Source of the DNA: Pseudomonas lini
GTDB taxonomy: Bacteria > Pseudomonadota > Gammaproteobacteria > Pseudomonadales > Pseudomonadaceae
Assembly: GCF_001042905.1 (NCBI RefSeq)
Contig: NZ_JYLB01000002.1
Location: 62,001 to 126,000 of the forward strand
DNA: 64,000 nt
Direction of reading: 5' to 3'
Below, piece after piece: positions 26,903-35,648 of this stretch (its first letter is position 1; each line of letters starts with the position of its first letter). A model generated the notes under the pieces. That model saw only the letters and a list, made by a program, of their open reading frames with translations, was not told the DNA's origin and ran no database searches. A program made the position numbers and the translations under genes.

Positions 26903-28053
26903 CAGGCGAGCAACTTGATCAGGGTCTGGTAGTAGATTTCGGTCAGCACATCGAGATCGGCCGCCAGCACGCGCTCGTTGACCTGGTGGATCGTCGCGTT
27001 GACCGGGCCCAGTTCGACAACCTGAGTACCCATGGTCGCGATGAAGCGCCCGTCGGAAGTACCGCCGCTGGTGGACGCCTTGGTCTCGCGACCGGTGATG
27101 TCCTTGATGCTCGCCGATACCGCGTCGAGCAGGGCGCCCGGTTCGGTGAGGAACGGCAGGCCGGACAGCGCCCAGTCGATGTGCCAGTCCAGACCATGCT
27201 TGTCGAGAATATCGGCGACGCGCTTTTGCAGGCCTTCGACGGTGGATTCGGTGGAGAAGCGGAAGTTGAATACCGCCACCAGATCACCCGGAATCACGTT
27301 GGTCGCACCGGTGCCGGAATTGACGTTGGAAATCTGGAAACTGGTCGGCGGGAAGAAATCGTTGCCGTGGTCCCAGTGCTCGACGGCCAGTTCGGCCAGC
27401 GCCGGGGCAGCGAGGTGGATCGGGTTCTTCGCCAGGTGCGGATACGCCACGTGACCTTGCACACCGCGCACGGTCAATTTGGCGCCGAGGGAGCCGCGAC
27501 GACCATTCTTGACCACGTCACCCACCAGGGTTGTGCTCGACGGTTCGCCGACGATGCACCAGTCCAGACGCTCCTTACGGGCGGCGAGGCGTTCGATCAC
27601 AGCCTTGGTGCCGTGGTGCGCCGGGCCTTCTTCGTCGCTGGTGATGAGGAAAGCGACCTTGCCCTTGTGATCCGGGTAGTCGGTGACGAAGCGCTCAGCG
27701 GCTACGGTCATGGCCGCGAGGCTGCCTTTCATGTCTGCCGCACCACGGCCGCAAAGCATGCCGTGCTCGTCGATCACCGCGTTGAACGGATCGATCTGCC
27801 AGGCGGTTACCGGACCGGTCGGGACCACGTCGGTGTGTCCGGCGAAGCACAGCACCGGGCCTTCGTGTTTGCCGTGGGTCGCCCAGAAGTTATCCACATC
27901 TTCGATGCGCATCGGTTCCAGTTTGAAACCGGCATCGCCCAGGCGCTGCATCATCTGCTTCTGGCAATCGGCGTCAATCGGCGTCACGGACGGACGGCGG
28001 ATCAGGTCGATGGCGAGTTGAAGGGTCGGCGAAAGGTCGGCGTGGGCCGTCAT
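26902..28053 (-). CDS. dapE: succinyl-diaminopimelate desuccinylase
   Basis: This 383-residue dizinc M20 peptidase-family enzyme cleaves N-succinyl-LL-diaminopimelate, giving the precursor of lysine and peptidoglycan mDAP. Motifs are [12 protein letters not shown] (zinc His), GRGAADMKG (bridging Asp), TSDEEGPA (general-base Glu) and a C-terminal zinc His in TIHQVNE. The ATG at 28053 has GGAG before it and gives the standard [15 protein letters not shown]-terminus. dapD and dapC of the same pathway lie at 33812 and 36547. Confidence 0.96.
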   Translation of the reverse strand: MTAHADLSPTLQLAIDLIRRPSVTPIDADCQKQMMQRLGDAGFKLEPMRIEDVDNFWATHGKHEGPVLCFAGHTDVVPTGPVTAWQIDPFNAVIDEHGMLCGRGAADMKGSLAAMTVAAERFVTDYPDHKGKVAFLITSDEEGPAHHGTKAVIERLAARKERLDWCIVGEPSSTTLVGDVVKNGRRGSLGAKLTVRGVQGHVAYPHLAKNPIHLAAPALAELAVEHWDHGNDFFPPTSFQISNVNSGTGATNVIPGDLVAVFNFRFSTESTVEGLQKRVADILDKHGLDWHIDWALSGLPFLTEPGALLDAVSASIKDITGRETKASTSGGTSDGRFIATMGTQVVELGPVNATIHQVNERVLAADLDVLTEIYYQTLIKLLA

Positions 28054-28086
28054 GGAAAGCTCCGATGTGTGCAGCACGATAAACCT

Positions 28087-28163
28087 GTAGGAGCTGCCGA
28101 AGGCTGCGATCTTTTGATCCTGATTCTGAAAATCAAAAGATCGCAGCCTTCGGCAGCTCCTAC
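28087..28163. repeat. REP palindrome, GTAGGAGCTGCCGAAGGCTG family
   Basis: This is the second copy of this family. The arms are GTAGGAGCTGCCGAAGGCTG... and its complement, with a short loop containing TTTTGAT / ATCAAAA. It lies between ndvB and dapE, which share direction, and may end the ndvB transcript. Confidence 0.9.
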
Positions 28164-28248
28164 CGAGTGTGTTGGCATTGAAAAGGGCGATCATTCTAAA
28201 GCAAAACGGCGACCCGAAGGCCGCCGTTTGACGTTATCTAATAACGGA

Positions 28249-30837
28249 TTACGCCGTTGCAGGTTCTGGCTTAGCCACCGGTTTTGGCAGCGACGACAGG
28301 AACGCCATGATCAGCGCCGCCAAGTATGGCAGCGACTGCACCAGCAACATGGTCACCCAGAAGCGCATGTCGTTGCTCGGCAAACCGTTCACCAGGAAGA
28401 TCCCCAGCGCCGCGCCCCACAACAGCAACATGATGAACACCTCTTCGCGTGCTTCCGAAATGGCTACCCAGAAGCCGTGGTTATCGGCGTTTTTCGGCGT
28501 ACGGAAGAATGGAATGCTGCTGGTGAAGAAGCCGTACAGCACCGCTTTGGCGATGGTGTGCGACAACGCCAGCCCTGCCAATGCCGCGCAGAACGCATCC
28601 TTCAGATTGACCCCGACCGCACGACGGTAGAGGAAGATGATCTTGCCGACCTTGAACACAAACAGCGCCAACGGCGGGATCGCGAAAATCAGCAGCGGTG
28701 GATCGACCCGTTGCGGCACGATGATCATCGCCGACGACCACAACAACGCGCCGATGGTGAAGAAGATGTTCATGCCATCCGCCACCCACGGCAACCACCC
28801 CGCGAGGAAGTGGTAACGCTGGCCACGGGTCAGTTCGGTGTCCTTGCCGCGCAGCAGGCTGGCGGTGTGACGCTTGATGATCTGAATCGCTCCGTAGGCC
28901 CAGCGGAAACGCTGTTTCTTGAAGTCGATAAAGGTATCGGGCATCAGGCCTTTGCCGTAACTGTCGTGGTAATACGCCGCTGACAGGCCTTTTTCGAACA
29001 CGCGCAGACCCAACTCGGCATCTTCACAGATGCACCAGTCGGCCCAGCCCAATTCCTCGAGCACCGAGCGCCGGGTCATGGTCATGGTGCCGTGCTGGAT
29101 GATCGCGTCACGGTCGTTGCGGGTGACCATGCCGATGTGGAAGAAGCCTTTGTACTCCGCGTAGCAAAGCTTCTTGAAGGTGCTTTCGTTCTGGTCGCGG
29201 TAATCCTGTGGCGACTGCACCACGGCGATTTTCGGATCGGCGAAATGCGGGACCATGTGCTTGAGCCAGTTCGGGTCTACACAGTAGTCCGAGTCGATCA
29301 CCGCAATCACTTCGGCATCTTTGGCGGTGTGCGGAATCAGGTAATTCAACGCGCCGCCCTTGAAGCCAGCCAGCGGTGCCACGTGGAAGAATTTGAAGCG
29401 TGGGCCGAGGGTCTCGCAATAATCGCGCACCGGTTCCCAGACCGCCGGGTCTTTGGTGTTGTTGTCGATGATCAGGACTTCGAAGTCCGGATAGTCGAGG
29501 TTGGCCAAGGCGTTGAGGGTCTGTTTGACCATCTCCGGCGGCTCGTTGTAGCAAGGTACGTGAATCGACACTTTCGGTCGGTAGTCCGAATCGCCCACGA
29601 CCGGCAGGAATTCACGCCGGCGTTTGTGGGTCCAGACCGCTTCGGCCAGTTCATGGGCCTCGGTCAGCAGAACGATAAACACCCCGAGTGCACCGAGGGC
29701 GAGCAGGAAGCCTACCGTCAGGCTGAACCAGGTGCTGTATTGCTGGCTGTAGTCATAACCGATCCACACCAGAACCGAACCGCAGAGGAACGCGATAAAG
29801 GTCAGGAAGGTGCGGCCGCGTTGACGCAGGGCCGAGCCGTCGATCATCAGCAGGGTCAGCGACAGCAATGCCAGCACTACCGAGCCGATGGCCAATACGC
29901 GCCATTGCGGGATCGCGACGACCGGGCCCTCGAAGTTGAATTTCTGCTGGCGCGCGGCGTTGAAAACGCCCCAATACGCGCCCACCGAACCTTCGTCACT
30001 GGCCTTCCACGGTTGGTCGAACGCTTCGATCACGAAGTAGTTGAAGCCCTGACGGTTGAGCTTGTTGACCAGCGTGCGCAGATAAATTGCCTGATCCGCC
30101 GGCGATGCATCGGCGCCACCGCGCATGCGGCCGTTGCTCGGCCAGCCGACTTCGGAGAGCAGCAGCGGTTTTTTCGGGAACATCTTTTTCAGGTCACGGG
30201 CGCGGTCGAGGACGAACTGACCGGCCTTGTCCACCGGAACGAATTCCCAGTAGGGCAGAATGTGAGCCGCGATCAGGTCGACGTGCTTGGCCAGGCTCGG
30301 GTTTTCTTGCCAGACGTGCCACTGTTCAGAAGTGGTGACCGGAACCTTTACGGCCGCGCGGACGCGATCCAGGATCAGGCTCAGCTCTGCTGCAGTGATT
30401 TCCTTACGGAAGATCGCCTCGTTACCGACAATCACACGAACCACGCTGCGCGAGGTATTGGCGATTTCGATGGCGCGGGTGATCTCGCGCTCGTTGCGCT
30501 CTTCGTCCGGGCTGATCCAGATCCCCAGGGTCACCCGCAGGCCGAATTCTTCCGCCAGTTTGGGGATGTTCTCCAGGGTGCCGTCGACCGAGTAGGTGCG
30601 GATGTTGTCCGTCAGCTTGCTCATGATCTCCAGATCGCGACGCATTTCATCGTCGGTCGGCCACTGGGCTTTTTGCGGGTACTGGCCTTGTTGAAACGGC
30701 GAGTACGAAAAGCCGGAGATCTGTTCAGGCCAGTTGGGGGCGGTGACCGGGCGATTGACCAGCGCCCAGAAGCCGGTAAACAAGGCTGCGATGGCGAGCA
30801 CCACGACCAGGTTGAGTCCAAATTTACGCGATGACAT
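28249..30837 (-). CDS. ndvB: cyclic beta-glucan synthase-like glycosyltransferase
   Basis: This 862-residue membrane protein joins a glycosyl hydrolase 17-like region (about residues 35-310, with VIVGNEAIFR and LLSEVGWPSNG carrying the two acidic residues) to a processive GT2 glucosyltransferase (VSIHVPCYNEPPEMV, VIDSDYCVDP, QRFRWAYG as the QxxRW motif), with several membrane segments before and after. This matches NdvB of P. aeruginosa, which makes cyclic beta-1,3-glucans linked to biofilm tolerance. The start is set at MSSRKFGLN because it gives the family N-terminus; the ribosome-binding site is poor. Upstream in-frame codons extend the frame but look non-coding. Confidence 0.87.
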   Translation of the reverse strand: MSSRKFGLNLVVVLAIAALFTGFWALVNRPVTAPNWPEQISGFSYSPFQQGQYPQKAQWPTDDEMRRDLEIMSKLTDNIRTYSVDGTLENIPKLAEEFGLRVTLGIWISPDEERNEREITRAIEIANTSRSVVRVIVGNEAIFRKEITAAELSLILDRVRAAVKVPVTTSEQWHVWQENPSLAKHVDLIAAHILPYWEFVPVDKAGQFVLDRARDLKKMFPKKPLLLSEVGWPSNGRMRGGADASPADQAIYLRTLVNKLNRQGFNYFVIEAFDQPWKASDEGSVGAYWGVFNAARQQKFNFEGPVVAIPQWRVLAIGSVVLALLSLTLLMIDGSALRQRGRTFLTFIAFLCGSVLVWIGYDYSQQYSTWFSLTVGFLLALGALGVFIVLLTEAHELAEAVWTHKRRREFLPVVGDSDYRPKVSIHVPCYNEPPEMVKQTLNALANLDYPDFEVLIIDNNTKDPAVWEPVRDYCETLGPRFKFFHVAPLAGFKGGALNYLIPHTAKDAEVIAVIDSDYCVDPNWLKHMVPHFADPKIAVVQSPQDYRDQNESTFKKLCYAEYKGFFHIGMVTRNDRDAIIQHGTMTMTRRSVLEELGWADWCICEDAELGLRVFEKGLSAAYYHDSYGKGLMPDTFIDFKKQRFRWAYGAIQIIKRHTASLLRGKDTELTRGQRYHFLAGWLPWVADGMNIFFTIGALLWSSAMIIVPQRVDPPLLIFAIPPLALFVFKVGKIIFLYRRAVGVNLKDAFCAALAGLALSHTIAKAVLYGFFTSSIPFFRTPKNADNHGFWVAISEAREEVFIMLLLWGAALGIFLVNGLPSNDMRFWVTMLLVQSLPYLAALIMAFLSSLPKPVAKPEPATA

Positions 30838-31124
30838 AGCTTTTTCGGGTTCCAAAGGCTGTGGAACGAAGGAACGGTTGGCGGCCGGCTGCCAGGTGGC
30901 AGGGGCGCGCATCCTACACTGGAGGTTCTCTGACCGTACAGCGAACAGGGAAACGCCCGACATTGGGCAATCCAGGTCGACTTAAGTTCTTTGACCGGTG
31001 CGGTATAACCCAATTCCAATAAATTTGTAGTCAATTGAAGCCGTCAAGACTGCCGTCCATAGCCCAAAGGTGCTCTTGACCGCCGACGGCCCTATAATGC
31101 GCGCCGGTTTTTGGGGTAATGGTC
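30838..31124. promoter_or_regulatory. divergent ndvB-tcdA promoter region
   Basis: This 287-base intergenic region holds the promoters of two divergent genes. TATAAT at 31093-31098 is an ideal -10 for tcdA. TTGACC at 31076 is only 11 bases from it, so the true -35 is unclear. No REP or large hairpin is seen. Confidence 0.45.
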
Positions 31125-31943
31125 ATGAGTACAGAAGATCCGCGGTTTGCTGGCATCGCCCGCTTGTATGGCATCGAAGGCCTGGAGCGTTTGCGCGCGG
31201 CCCATGTGGCGATCGTCGGCGTTGGTGGCGTCGGTTCCTGGGCGGCAGAAGCTGTCGCCCGGTGTGGTGTGGGCGAGATTTCGCTGTTCGACCTGGACGA
31301 CGTCTGTGTCAGCAACGTCAACCGTCAACTCCATGCGCTGGACAGCACCGTCGGCAAGCCCAAGGTCGAGGTGATGGCCGAGCGCCTGCGCGGGATCAAT
31401 CCGGACTGCACGGTGCATGCGGTGGCGGACTTCGTCACCCGCGAAACCATGGCCGAGTACATCACGCCGAACATCGACTGCGTGATTGACTGCATCGACA
31501 GCGTCAACGCCAAAGCGGCGCTGATCGCCTGGTGCAAGCGACGCAAAATCCAGATCATCACCACCGGCGGCGCGGGCGGGCAGATCGACCCGACACTGAT
31601 CCAGGTCTGCGACCTGAACCGTACGTTCAACGATCCGCTGGCGTCGAAAGTGCGCTCCACGCTGCGCCGCGACTATGGCTTTTCCCGCACCGTGACCCGC
31701 CACTACAGCGTGCCCTGCGTGTTTTCCACCGAGCAACTGCGCTACCCGAAACCGGATGGCAGTATCTGCCTGCAGAAGAGTTTTGTCGGTGATGGTGTGA
31801 AACTCGACTGCGCCGGGGGCTTTGGCGCGGTGATGATGGTGACGGCGACGTTCGGCATGGTCGCGGCGACCAAGGCTGTGGATAAGATTGTGGCCGGGGT
31901 TCGACGTCCGGCGGATCGGGTCAAATCTCAAGCTGAAACGTAA
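31125..31943 (+). CDS. tcdA: tRNA threonylcarbamoyladenosine dehydratase
   Basis: This 272-residue E1-like enzyme (also called CsdL) uses ATP to cyclise t6A37 to ct6A in tRNA. The nucleotide-binding site is VAIVGVGGVGSWAAEA near residue 30, with the E1-like FDLDDVCVSNVNRQ following. The second of two in-frame ATG codons is chosen because GGGGT stands about eight bases before it. It is convergent with csdE-csdA, whose products deliver sulfur to TcdA in E. coli; there the three genes are adjacent too. A REP palindrome separates them. Confidence 0.92.
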   Translation: MSTEDPRFAGIARLYGIEGLERLRAAHVAIVGVGGVGSWAAEAVARCGVGEISLFDLDDVCVSNVNRQLHALDSTVGKPKVEVMAERLRGINPDCTVHAVADFVTRETMAEYITPNIDCVIDCIDSVNAKAALIAWCKRRKIQIITTGGAGGQIDPTLIQVCDLNRTFNDPLASKVRSTLRRDYGFSRTVTRHYSVPCVFSTEQLRYPKPDGSICLQKSFVGDGVKLDCAGGFGAVMMVTATFGMVAATKAVDKIVAGVRRPADRVKSQAET

Positions 31944-31947
31944 ACCC

Positions 31948-32039
31948 GTGTAGGAGCTGCCGAAGGCTGCGATCTTTTGATTTTTCGTGATCACTGGCGC
32001 CGAAGATCAAAAGATCGCAGCCTTCGGCAGCTCCTACAC
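31948..32039. repeat. REP palindrome, GTAGGAGCTGCCGAAGGCTG family
   Basis: GTGTAGGAGCTGCCGAAGG... and its complement flank about 24 bases between convergent tcdA and csdE. The right arm provides the TAG stop of csdE (minus strand). GATCTTTTGATTTTT in the centre could act as terminator. Confidence 0.9.
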
Positions 32040-32441
32040 GTCGCTCAGGCTCCTCATCCGCTGTAACACGGCATTGAGGCCATTACTGCGCGACGACGAC
32101 AACTGCCGCGACAGCCCCAACTGATTGAACCACTCCGGCAAATCCACCTGTTGCAGCTCAGACGCGGACAACCCGTTGACCCGCGCCAGCAGCAACGCCA
32201 CCAACCCGCGAATCAGTCGTGCATCGCTGCTGGCGCTGAACTGCCAATGACCATCCTGCAGCGCACCGACCAGCCACACCTGGCTTTCACAGCCATGCAC
32301 GCGGTTGGCCTCGACTTTATCCACATCGCTCAACGCAGGCAGGCGGTCGCCCCATTGCATCAGCAACCGCGCCCGCTGTTCCCAACTCGCAGTCTTCTGA
32401 AAAGTATCCAGCGCCAGGACGGCATCGGCGGGCAAGGTCAT
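32034..32441 (-). CDS. csdE: SufE-family sulfur acceptor, CsdE-like
   Basis: This 135-residue protein accepts the persulfide from the cysteine desulfurase on Cys51 (VHGCESQVW motif) and passes it on. It resembles the SufE/CsdE family over its whole length, with the characteristic ANRVHGCESQ and LLLARVNGLS segments. Its start overlaps the stop of csdA by four bases. The last few residues (SDV) and the stop are at the edge of a REP palindrome, so the C-terminus may vary among strains. Confidence 0.92.
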   Translation of the reverse strand: MTLPADAVLALDTFQKTASWEQRARLLMQWGDRLPALSDVDKVEANRVHGCESQVWLVGALQDGHWQFSASSDARLIRGLVALLLARVNGLSASELQQVDLPEWFNQLGLSRQLSSSRSNGLNAVLQRMRSLSDV

Positions 32442-33643
32442 CGCAACAACTCCAGGGCCTGATCCAGCGCTTCAAAAAAGCGCTCAAGGTCCTCGGAGTC
32501 GTTGTACAACGCCAACGACACGCGAATCGCCCCGGCCAGTTCAAAGCTTTTGAGCAACGGCATGGCGCAATGATGACCGGCACGTACGGCGATTCCCTGT
32601 TCGGTCAGCAAATGCGCCAGATCAGAGTTATGCACACCCTCGACGACAAAACTGGCCAGTGCCAGTTGCGGCTTGCCCAGCAGACGAATGCCGTTGCGCG
32701 CTTCAAGGCCTTTGAGCAAATAGTCATGCAGCGCTGCTTCATGGGCGGACACAGCGTCCTGATCCAGCCCGGCCAGATAATCCAGGGTCGCCCCCAGGCC
32801 AATCACGCTGGAAATCGGCGGGGTACCGGCCTCGAACCCCAGTGGTGCAGGGCGAAAGCGTGCGTCGTGGTAGTTGGCATCCAGCACCATTTCACCGCCG
32901 AACTGCCACGGACGCAGTTGCTCAAGCGCTTCATGACGGCCGAACAGCGCACCCAGGCCATCCGGCCCGTAGAGTTTGTGGCTGGAAAATACATAGAAGT
33001 CGCAACCCAACGCCTGCACGTCATGCCGGCCATGCACCACACCTTGAGCGCCATCGACCACGGTCAGCGCGTTGTGCGCTTTGGCCATCGCCAGTAACGC
33101 GGGCAACGGCTGCCAGGCGCCGAGCACGTTGGACAGCTGACTGACCGCCAGCAAACGGGTACGCGGGCCGATCAGGTGAACGGCGGCTTCAAGGTCAATC
33201 AAACCGTCGGCATCCAGCGGCAGGATCACCAGTTTCAAATCGCGACGGTGGGCCAGTTGCTGCCACGGCAGCAGGTTGGCGTGATGCTCCAGCGCGCTGA
33301 TGACAATTTCATCGCCCGGATTGAAAAGATGTTCCAGGCCATAAGCCAGGAGGTTCAGCGCGGACGTTGCGCCGTGAGTAAAGATGATCTGCCCGCAATT
33401 GCCAGTATTGAGCCATTGCGCAACTTTGCTGCGGCTGTCCTCGAACGCCTGGGTGGCATGGGCGCCGGGCAAGTGTTGCGCCCGATGCACATTGGCCGCG
33501 CCATTGGCGTAGTAATGCGCCAAGGCATCCAGCATGGCTTGAGGTTTTTGCGTGGTGGCGGCGTTGTCCAGATAGGTCTGGTCCTGCCGTTGCAGAGCGG
33601 CGATGGCCGGAAAATCGGCGCGCCAGGGAGAGGGAATCATCAT
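32438..33643 (-). CDS. csdA: cysteine desulfurase, CsdA/SufS type
   Basis: This 401-residue PLP enzyme (group II desulfurase) removes sulfur from cysteine for iron-sulfur and tRNA thio-chemistry. It has TYLDNAATTQKP at the start, PLP-binding Lys223 in SSHKLYGPDG and the active Cys359 in RAGHHCAMPLL. Adjacent csdE and convergent tcdA identify it as CsdA rather than SufS; no other suf genes are present. Two adjacent ATG codons are possible starts and neither has a strong ribosome-binding site. Confidence 0.93.
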   Translation of the reverse strand: MMIPSPWRADFPAIAALQRQDQTYLDNAATTQKPQAMLDALAHYYANGAANVHRAQHLPGAHATQAFEDSRSKVAQWLNTGNCGQIIFTHGATSALNLLAYGLEHLFNPGDEIVISALEHHANLLPWQQLAHRRDLKLVILPLDADGLIDLEAAVHLIGPRTRLLAVSQLSNVLGAWQPLPALLAMAKAHNALTVVDGAQGVVHGRHDVQALGCDFYVFSSHKLYGPDGLGALFGRHEALEQLRPWQFGGEMVLDANYHDARFRPAPLGFEAGTPPISSVIGLGATLDYLAGLDQDAVSAHEAALHDYLLKGLEARNGIRLLGKPQLALASFVVEGVHNSDLAHLLTEQGIAVRAGHHCAMPLLKSFELAGAIRVSLALYNDSEDLERFFEALDQALELLR

Positions 33644-33711
33644 GTTGTTCGGCCCTGGTAAACATGGGCGGATGTACGCCTGACCTGATAGTCGGGTCTA
33701 CGCCAGACCTG

Positions 33712-33785
33712 TGTAGGAGCGAAGCTTGCTCGCGAAGGCGTCATCACTGGCGCCAAAAGCTTCGCGAGCAAGCTTCGCTCCTACA
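33712..33785. repeat. REP palindrome, GTAGGAGCGAAGCTTGCTCG type
   Basis: TGTAGGAGCGAAGCTTGCTC... and its complement flank a short GGCGtcatcactggCGCC centre. It lies between dapD and csdA, both on the minus strand, and could serve as terminator for dapD. Confidence 0.88.
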
Positions 33786-33811
33786 GGTCAGGTGATCGTT
33801 CGACGCTCTGC

Positions 33812-34846
33812 TTAGTTGTGAGCGTGCAGCGCTTCGTTCAGTTCGATGGCCGATTTGTGGGTTTTGCACTCCACGGCACCGGTCTCCGAATTGCGACGGA
33901 ACAGCAGGTCTGGCTGACCGGCCAGCTCACGGGCCTTAACGACTTTGACCAGTTTGTTGTGCTCGTCCAGCAGCGCAACCTTGGTGCCGGCGGTCACGTA
34001 CAGGCCCGACTCTACAGTGTTGCGATCGCCCAACGGGATACCGATACCGGCGTTGGCGCCGATCAGGCAGCCTTCGCCAACCTTGATCACGATGTTGCCG
34101 CCACCCGACAGGGTGCCCATGGTCGAGCAGCCGCCGCCCAGGTCCGAACCCTTGCCGACGAATACGCCAGCGGAAACGCGGCCTTCGATCATGCCCGGGC
34201 CTTCGGTGCCGGCGTTGAAGTTGACGAAACCTTCGTGCATCACGGTGGTGCCTTCGCCCACGTAAGCGCCCAGACGAATACGCGCCGCATCAGCGATACG
34301 CACGCCGGCCGGTACCACGTAGTCGGTCATTTTCGGGAACTTGTCCACCGAGAACACTTCCAGCAGCTCGCCGCGCAGACGGGCTTCCAGTTGATGTTCG
34401 GCCAGTTCGGCCAGGTCGATTGCGCCCTGGCTGGTCCATGCCACGTTCGGCAGCAGCGGGAACACGCCGGCCAGGTTCAGGCCATGTGGCTTGACCAGAC
34501 GATGGGACAGCAAGTGCAGCTTGAGGTAAGCCTCAGGCGTGGAGGTCAGCTGAGCGTCTTCGGCCAAAATAGTCGCGACCAGCGGCTTGTGGCTCTCGGC
34601 CAGACGGGTCAGCAGCGCAGCCTGGGCAGCGTCGACGCCTTTCAGCGCTTCAGCCAGTTGCGACGCCTGAGCGGTGCTGAAGGCGATGGCCTGATTGCCG
34701 TCGGTGTAGCCCAGAACCGGCGCAATGGCAGCGACCAGTTCGGCCGACGGGTTGAGCAGTGGCTGTGCGTAAAACACTTCCAGCCATGCGCCTTGACGGT
34801 TTTGAGTGCCGACACCGAAGGCCAGGCTGAACAGGGTAGTGGACAT
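33812..34846 (-). CDS. dapD: tetrahydrodipicolinate N-succinyltransferase
   Basis: This 344-residue enzyme succinylates tetrahydrodipicolinate with succinyl-CoA in the lysine/mDAP route. It is the longer DapD type found in Pseudomonas and actinobacteria, with an N-terminal domain and a left-handed beta helix of hexapeptide repeats (IRLGAYVGEGTTVMHEGFV, GMIEGRVSAGVFVGKGSDLGG stretches, each visible in parts). It is 33 bases downstream of the ArsC/Spx-like gene and probably co-transcribed with it. Confidence 0.95.
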   Translation of the reverse strand: MSTTLFSLAFGVGTQNRQGAWLEVFYAQPLLNPSAELVAAIAPVLGYTDGNQAIAFSTAQASQLAEALKGVDAAQAALLTRLAESHKPLVATILAEDAQLTSTPEAYLKLHLLSHRLVKPHGLNLAGVFPLLPNVAWTSQGAIDLAELAEHQLEARLRGELLEVFSVDKFPKMTDYVVPAGVRIADAARIRLGAYVGEGTTVMHEGFVNFNAGTEGPGMIEGRVSAGVFVGKGSDLGGGCSTMGTLSGGGNIVIKVGEGCLIGANAGIGIPLGDRNTVESGLYVTAGTKVALLDEHNKLVKVVKARELAGQPDLLFRRNSETGAVECKTHKSAIELNEALHAHN

Positions 34847-34879
34847 GTTGATACCTCTAACAAAATGGAACGGGCTGCC

Positions 34880-35242
34880 TTACTTGAGTGCGGCCGCGTA
34901 GATATCTGGCTTGAAGCCAATCAGGGTTCGGTCACCGAGATCGAGCACCGGGCGCTTGATCATCGAGGGTTGCGCGAGCATCAGTTCGATGGCTTTCGGC
35001 TGGTCGAGATCGGCTTTGCGTTCGTCGTCGAGCTTGCGAAAGGTCGTGCCTGCACGGTTCAACACCACTTGCCAGCCGTGCTCGTCGCACCATTGGCTCA
35101 GGTGTTCACGGTCGATGCCGACCGTTTTGTAATCATGGAAGTCATAGCTGACAGCGTGTTCATCGAGCCAGGTGCGCGCCTTTTTCATGGTGTCGCAGGC
35201 TTTGATGCCGAAAAGGTGCAACGTTTTGCTTGAAACGGTCAA
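34880..35242 (-). CDS. ArsC/Spx-family reductase-like protein (YffB type)
   Basis: This 120-residue thioredoxin-fold protein has the family start LHLFGIKACDTMKKARTWL with a single redox Cys16, VSYDFHDYKT and KRPVLDLGDRTLIGF. YffB-type members are thought to be glutathione-dependent reductases with no firmly known substrate. The start is taken as a TTG preceded by AGGGGG at a good distance, which gives the family N-terminus; no ATG in frame fits. It sits before dapD, whereas in E. coli the relative yffB sits before dapE, so a link with the dap genes recurs. Confidence 0.85.
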   Translation of the reverse strand: MTVSSKTLHLFGIKACDTMKKARTWLDEHAVSYDFHDYKTVGIDREHLSQWCDEHGWQVVLNRAGTTFRKLDDERKADLDQPKAIELMLAQPSMIKRPVLDLGDRTLIGFKPDIYAAALK

Positions 35243-35648
35243 GGATTTGCCCCCTTTGCAGGTGCTGAAAATAAAAGGTGACGGATTATGCCATGACCGG
35301 ACGGTTTCGCGTCGGCTGTGGTCGGGTTTGTCTTTTTGACTTGGGTAGCCGCTGTTCCAGGCGACATGAGTGCAGCGGTCAGACTTCAGTCTAAACGGCA
35401 AATATGGCACTTCAATGCTGTCGGTTGCCTGAGGGGGCGCTGCTGATGGGGATCACCGGGTTTGCGCAAAGGGCTCTGCTGACCTTCATCGCAGTGAGGG
35501 TGATTCTATTGTCGAATTCATGCGCTCGAAGCCGAGGAGGCCGACCCAGTAAACTCCTGGCTCGCTGCTAATGCGGATATCACGATGATAAGTCCGCAGG
35601 GTATTGCACCGTGCGGACTTGAATTTTTAATGAGGCTTGGCCTGTTGG
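35243..35648. other. 406-base region without a recognised gene
   Basis: No open frame here looks coding. The part nearest 35243 should hold the promoter of the YffB-dapD unit. At 35590-35620 there is a hairpin (AAGTCCGCA pairing with TGCGGACTT) followed on the plus strand by GAATTTTTAA. It lies just downstream of the minus-strand metalloprotease. A small RNA cannot be excluded. Confidence 0.4.
35590..35630 (+). terminator. hairpin with T-rich tail (plus strand)
   Basis: AAGTCCGCA / TGCGGACTT form a 9-base stem with a 13-base loop; GAATTTTTAA follows. On the minus strand, the direction of the metalloprotease, the tail is not T-rich, so the RNA it ends is unclear. Confidence 0.5.

Noticed and set aside
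26986..28983. 665-residue plus-strand frame opposite dapE and ndvB
   Set aside because: It crosses a REP palindrome and two certain minus-strand genes; low-complexity Arg/Gln composition marks it as a shadow.
31076..31098. TTGACC...TATAAT promoter before tcdA
   Set aside because: The spacer is only 11 bases, too short for a sigma-70 promoter. The TATAAT alone is kept as a weak hint.
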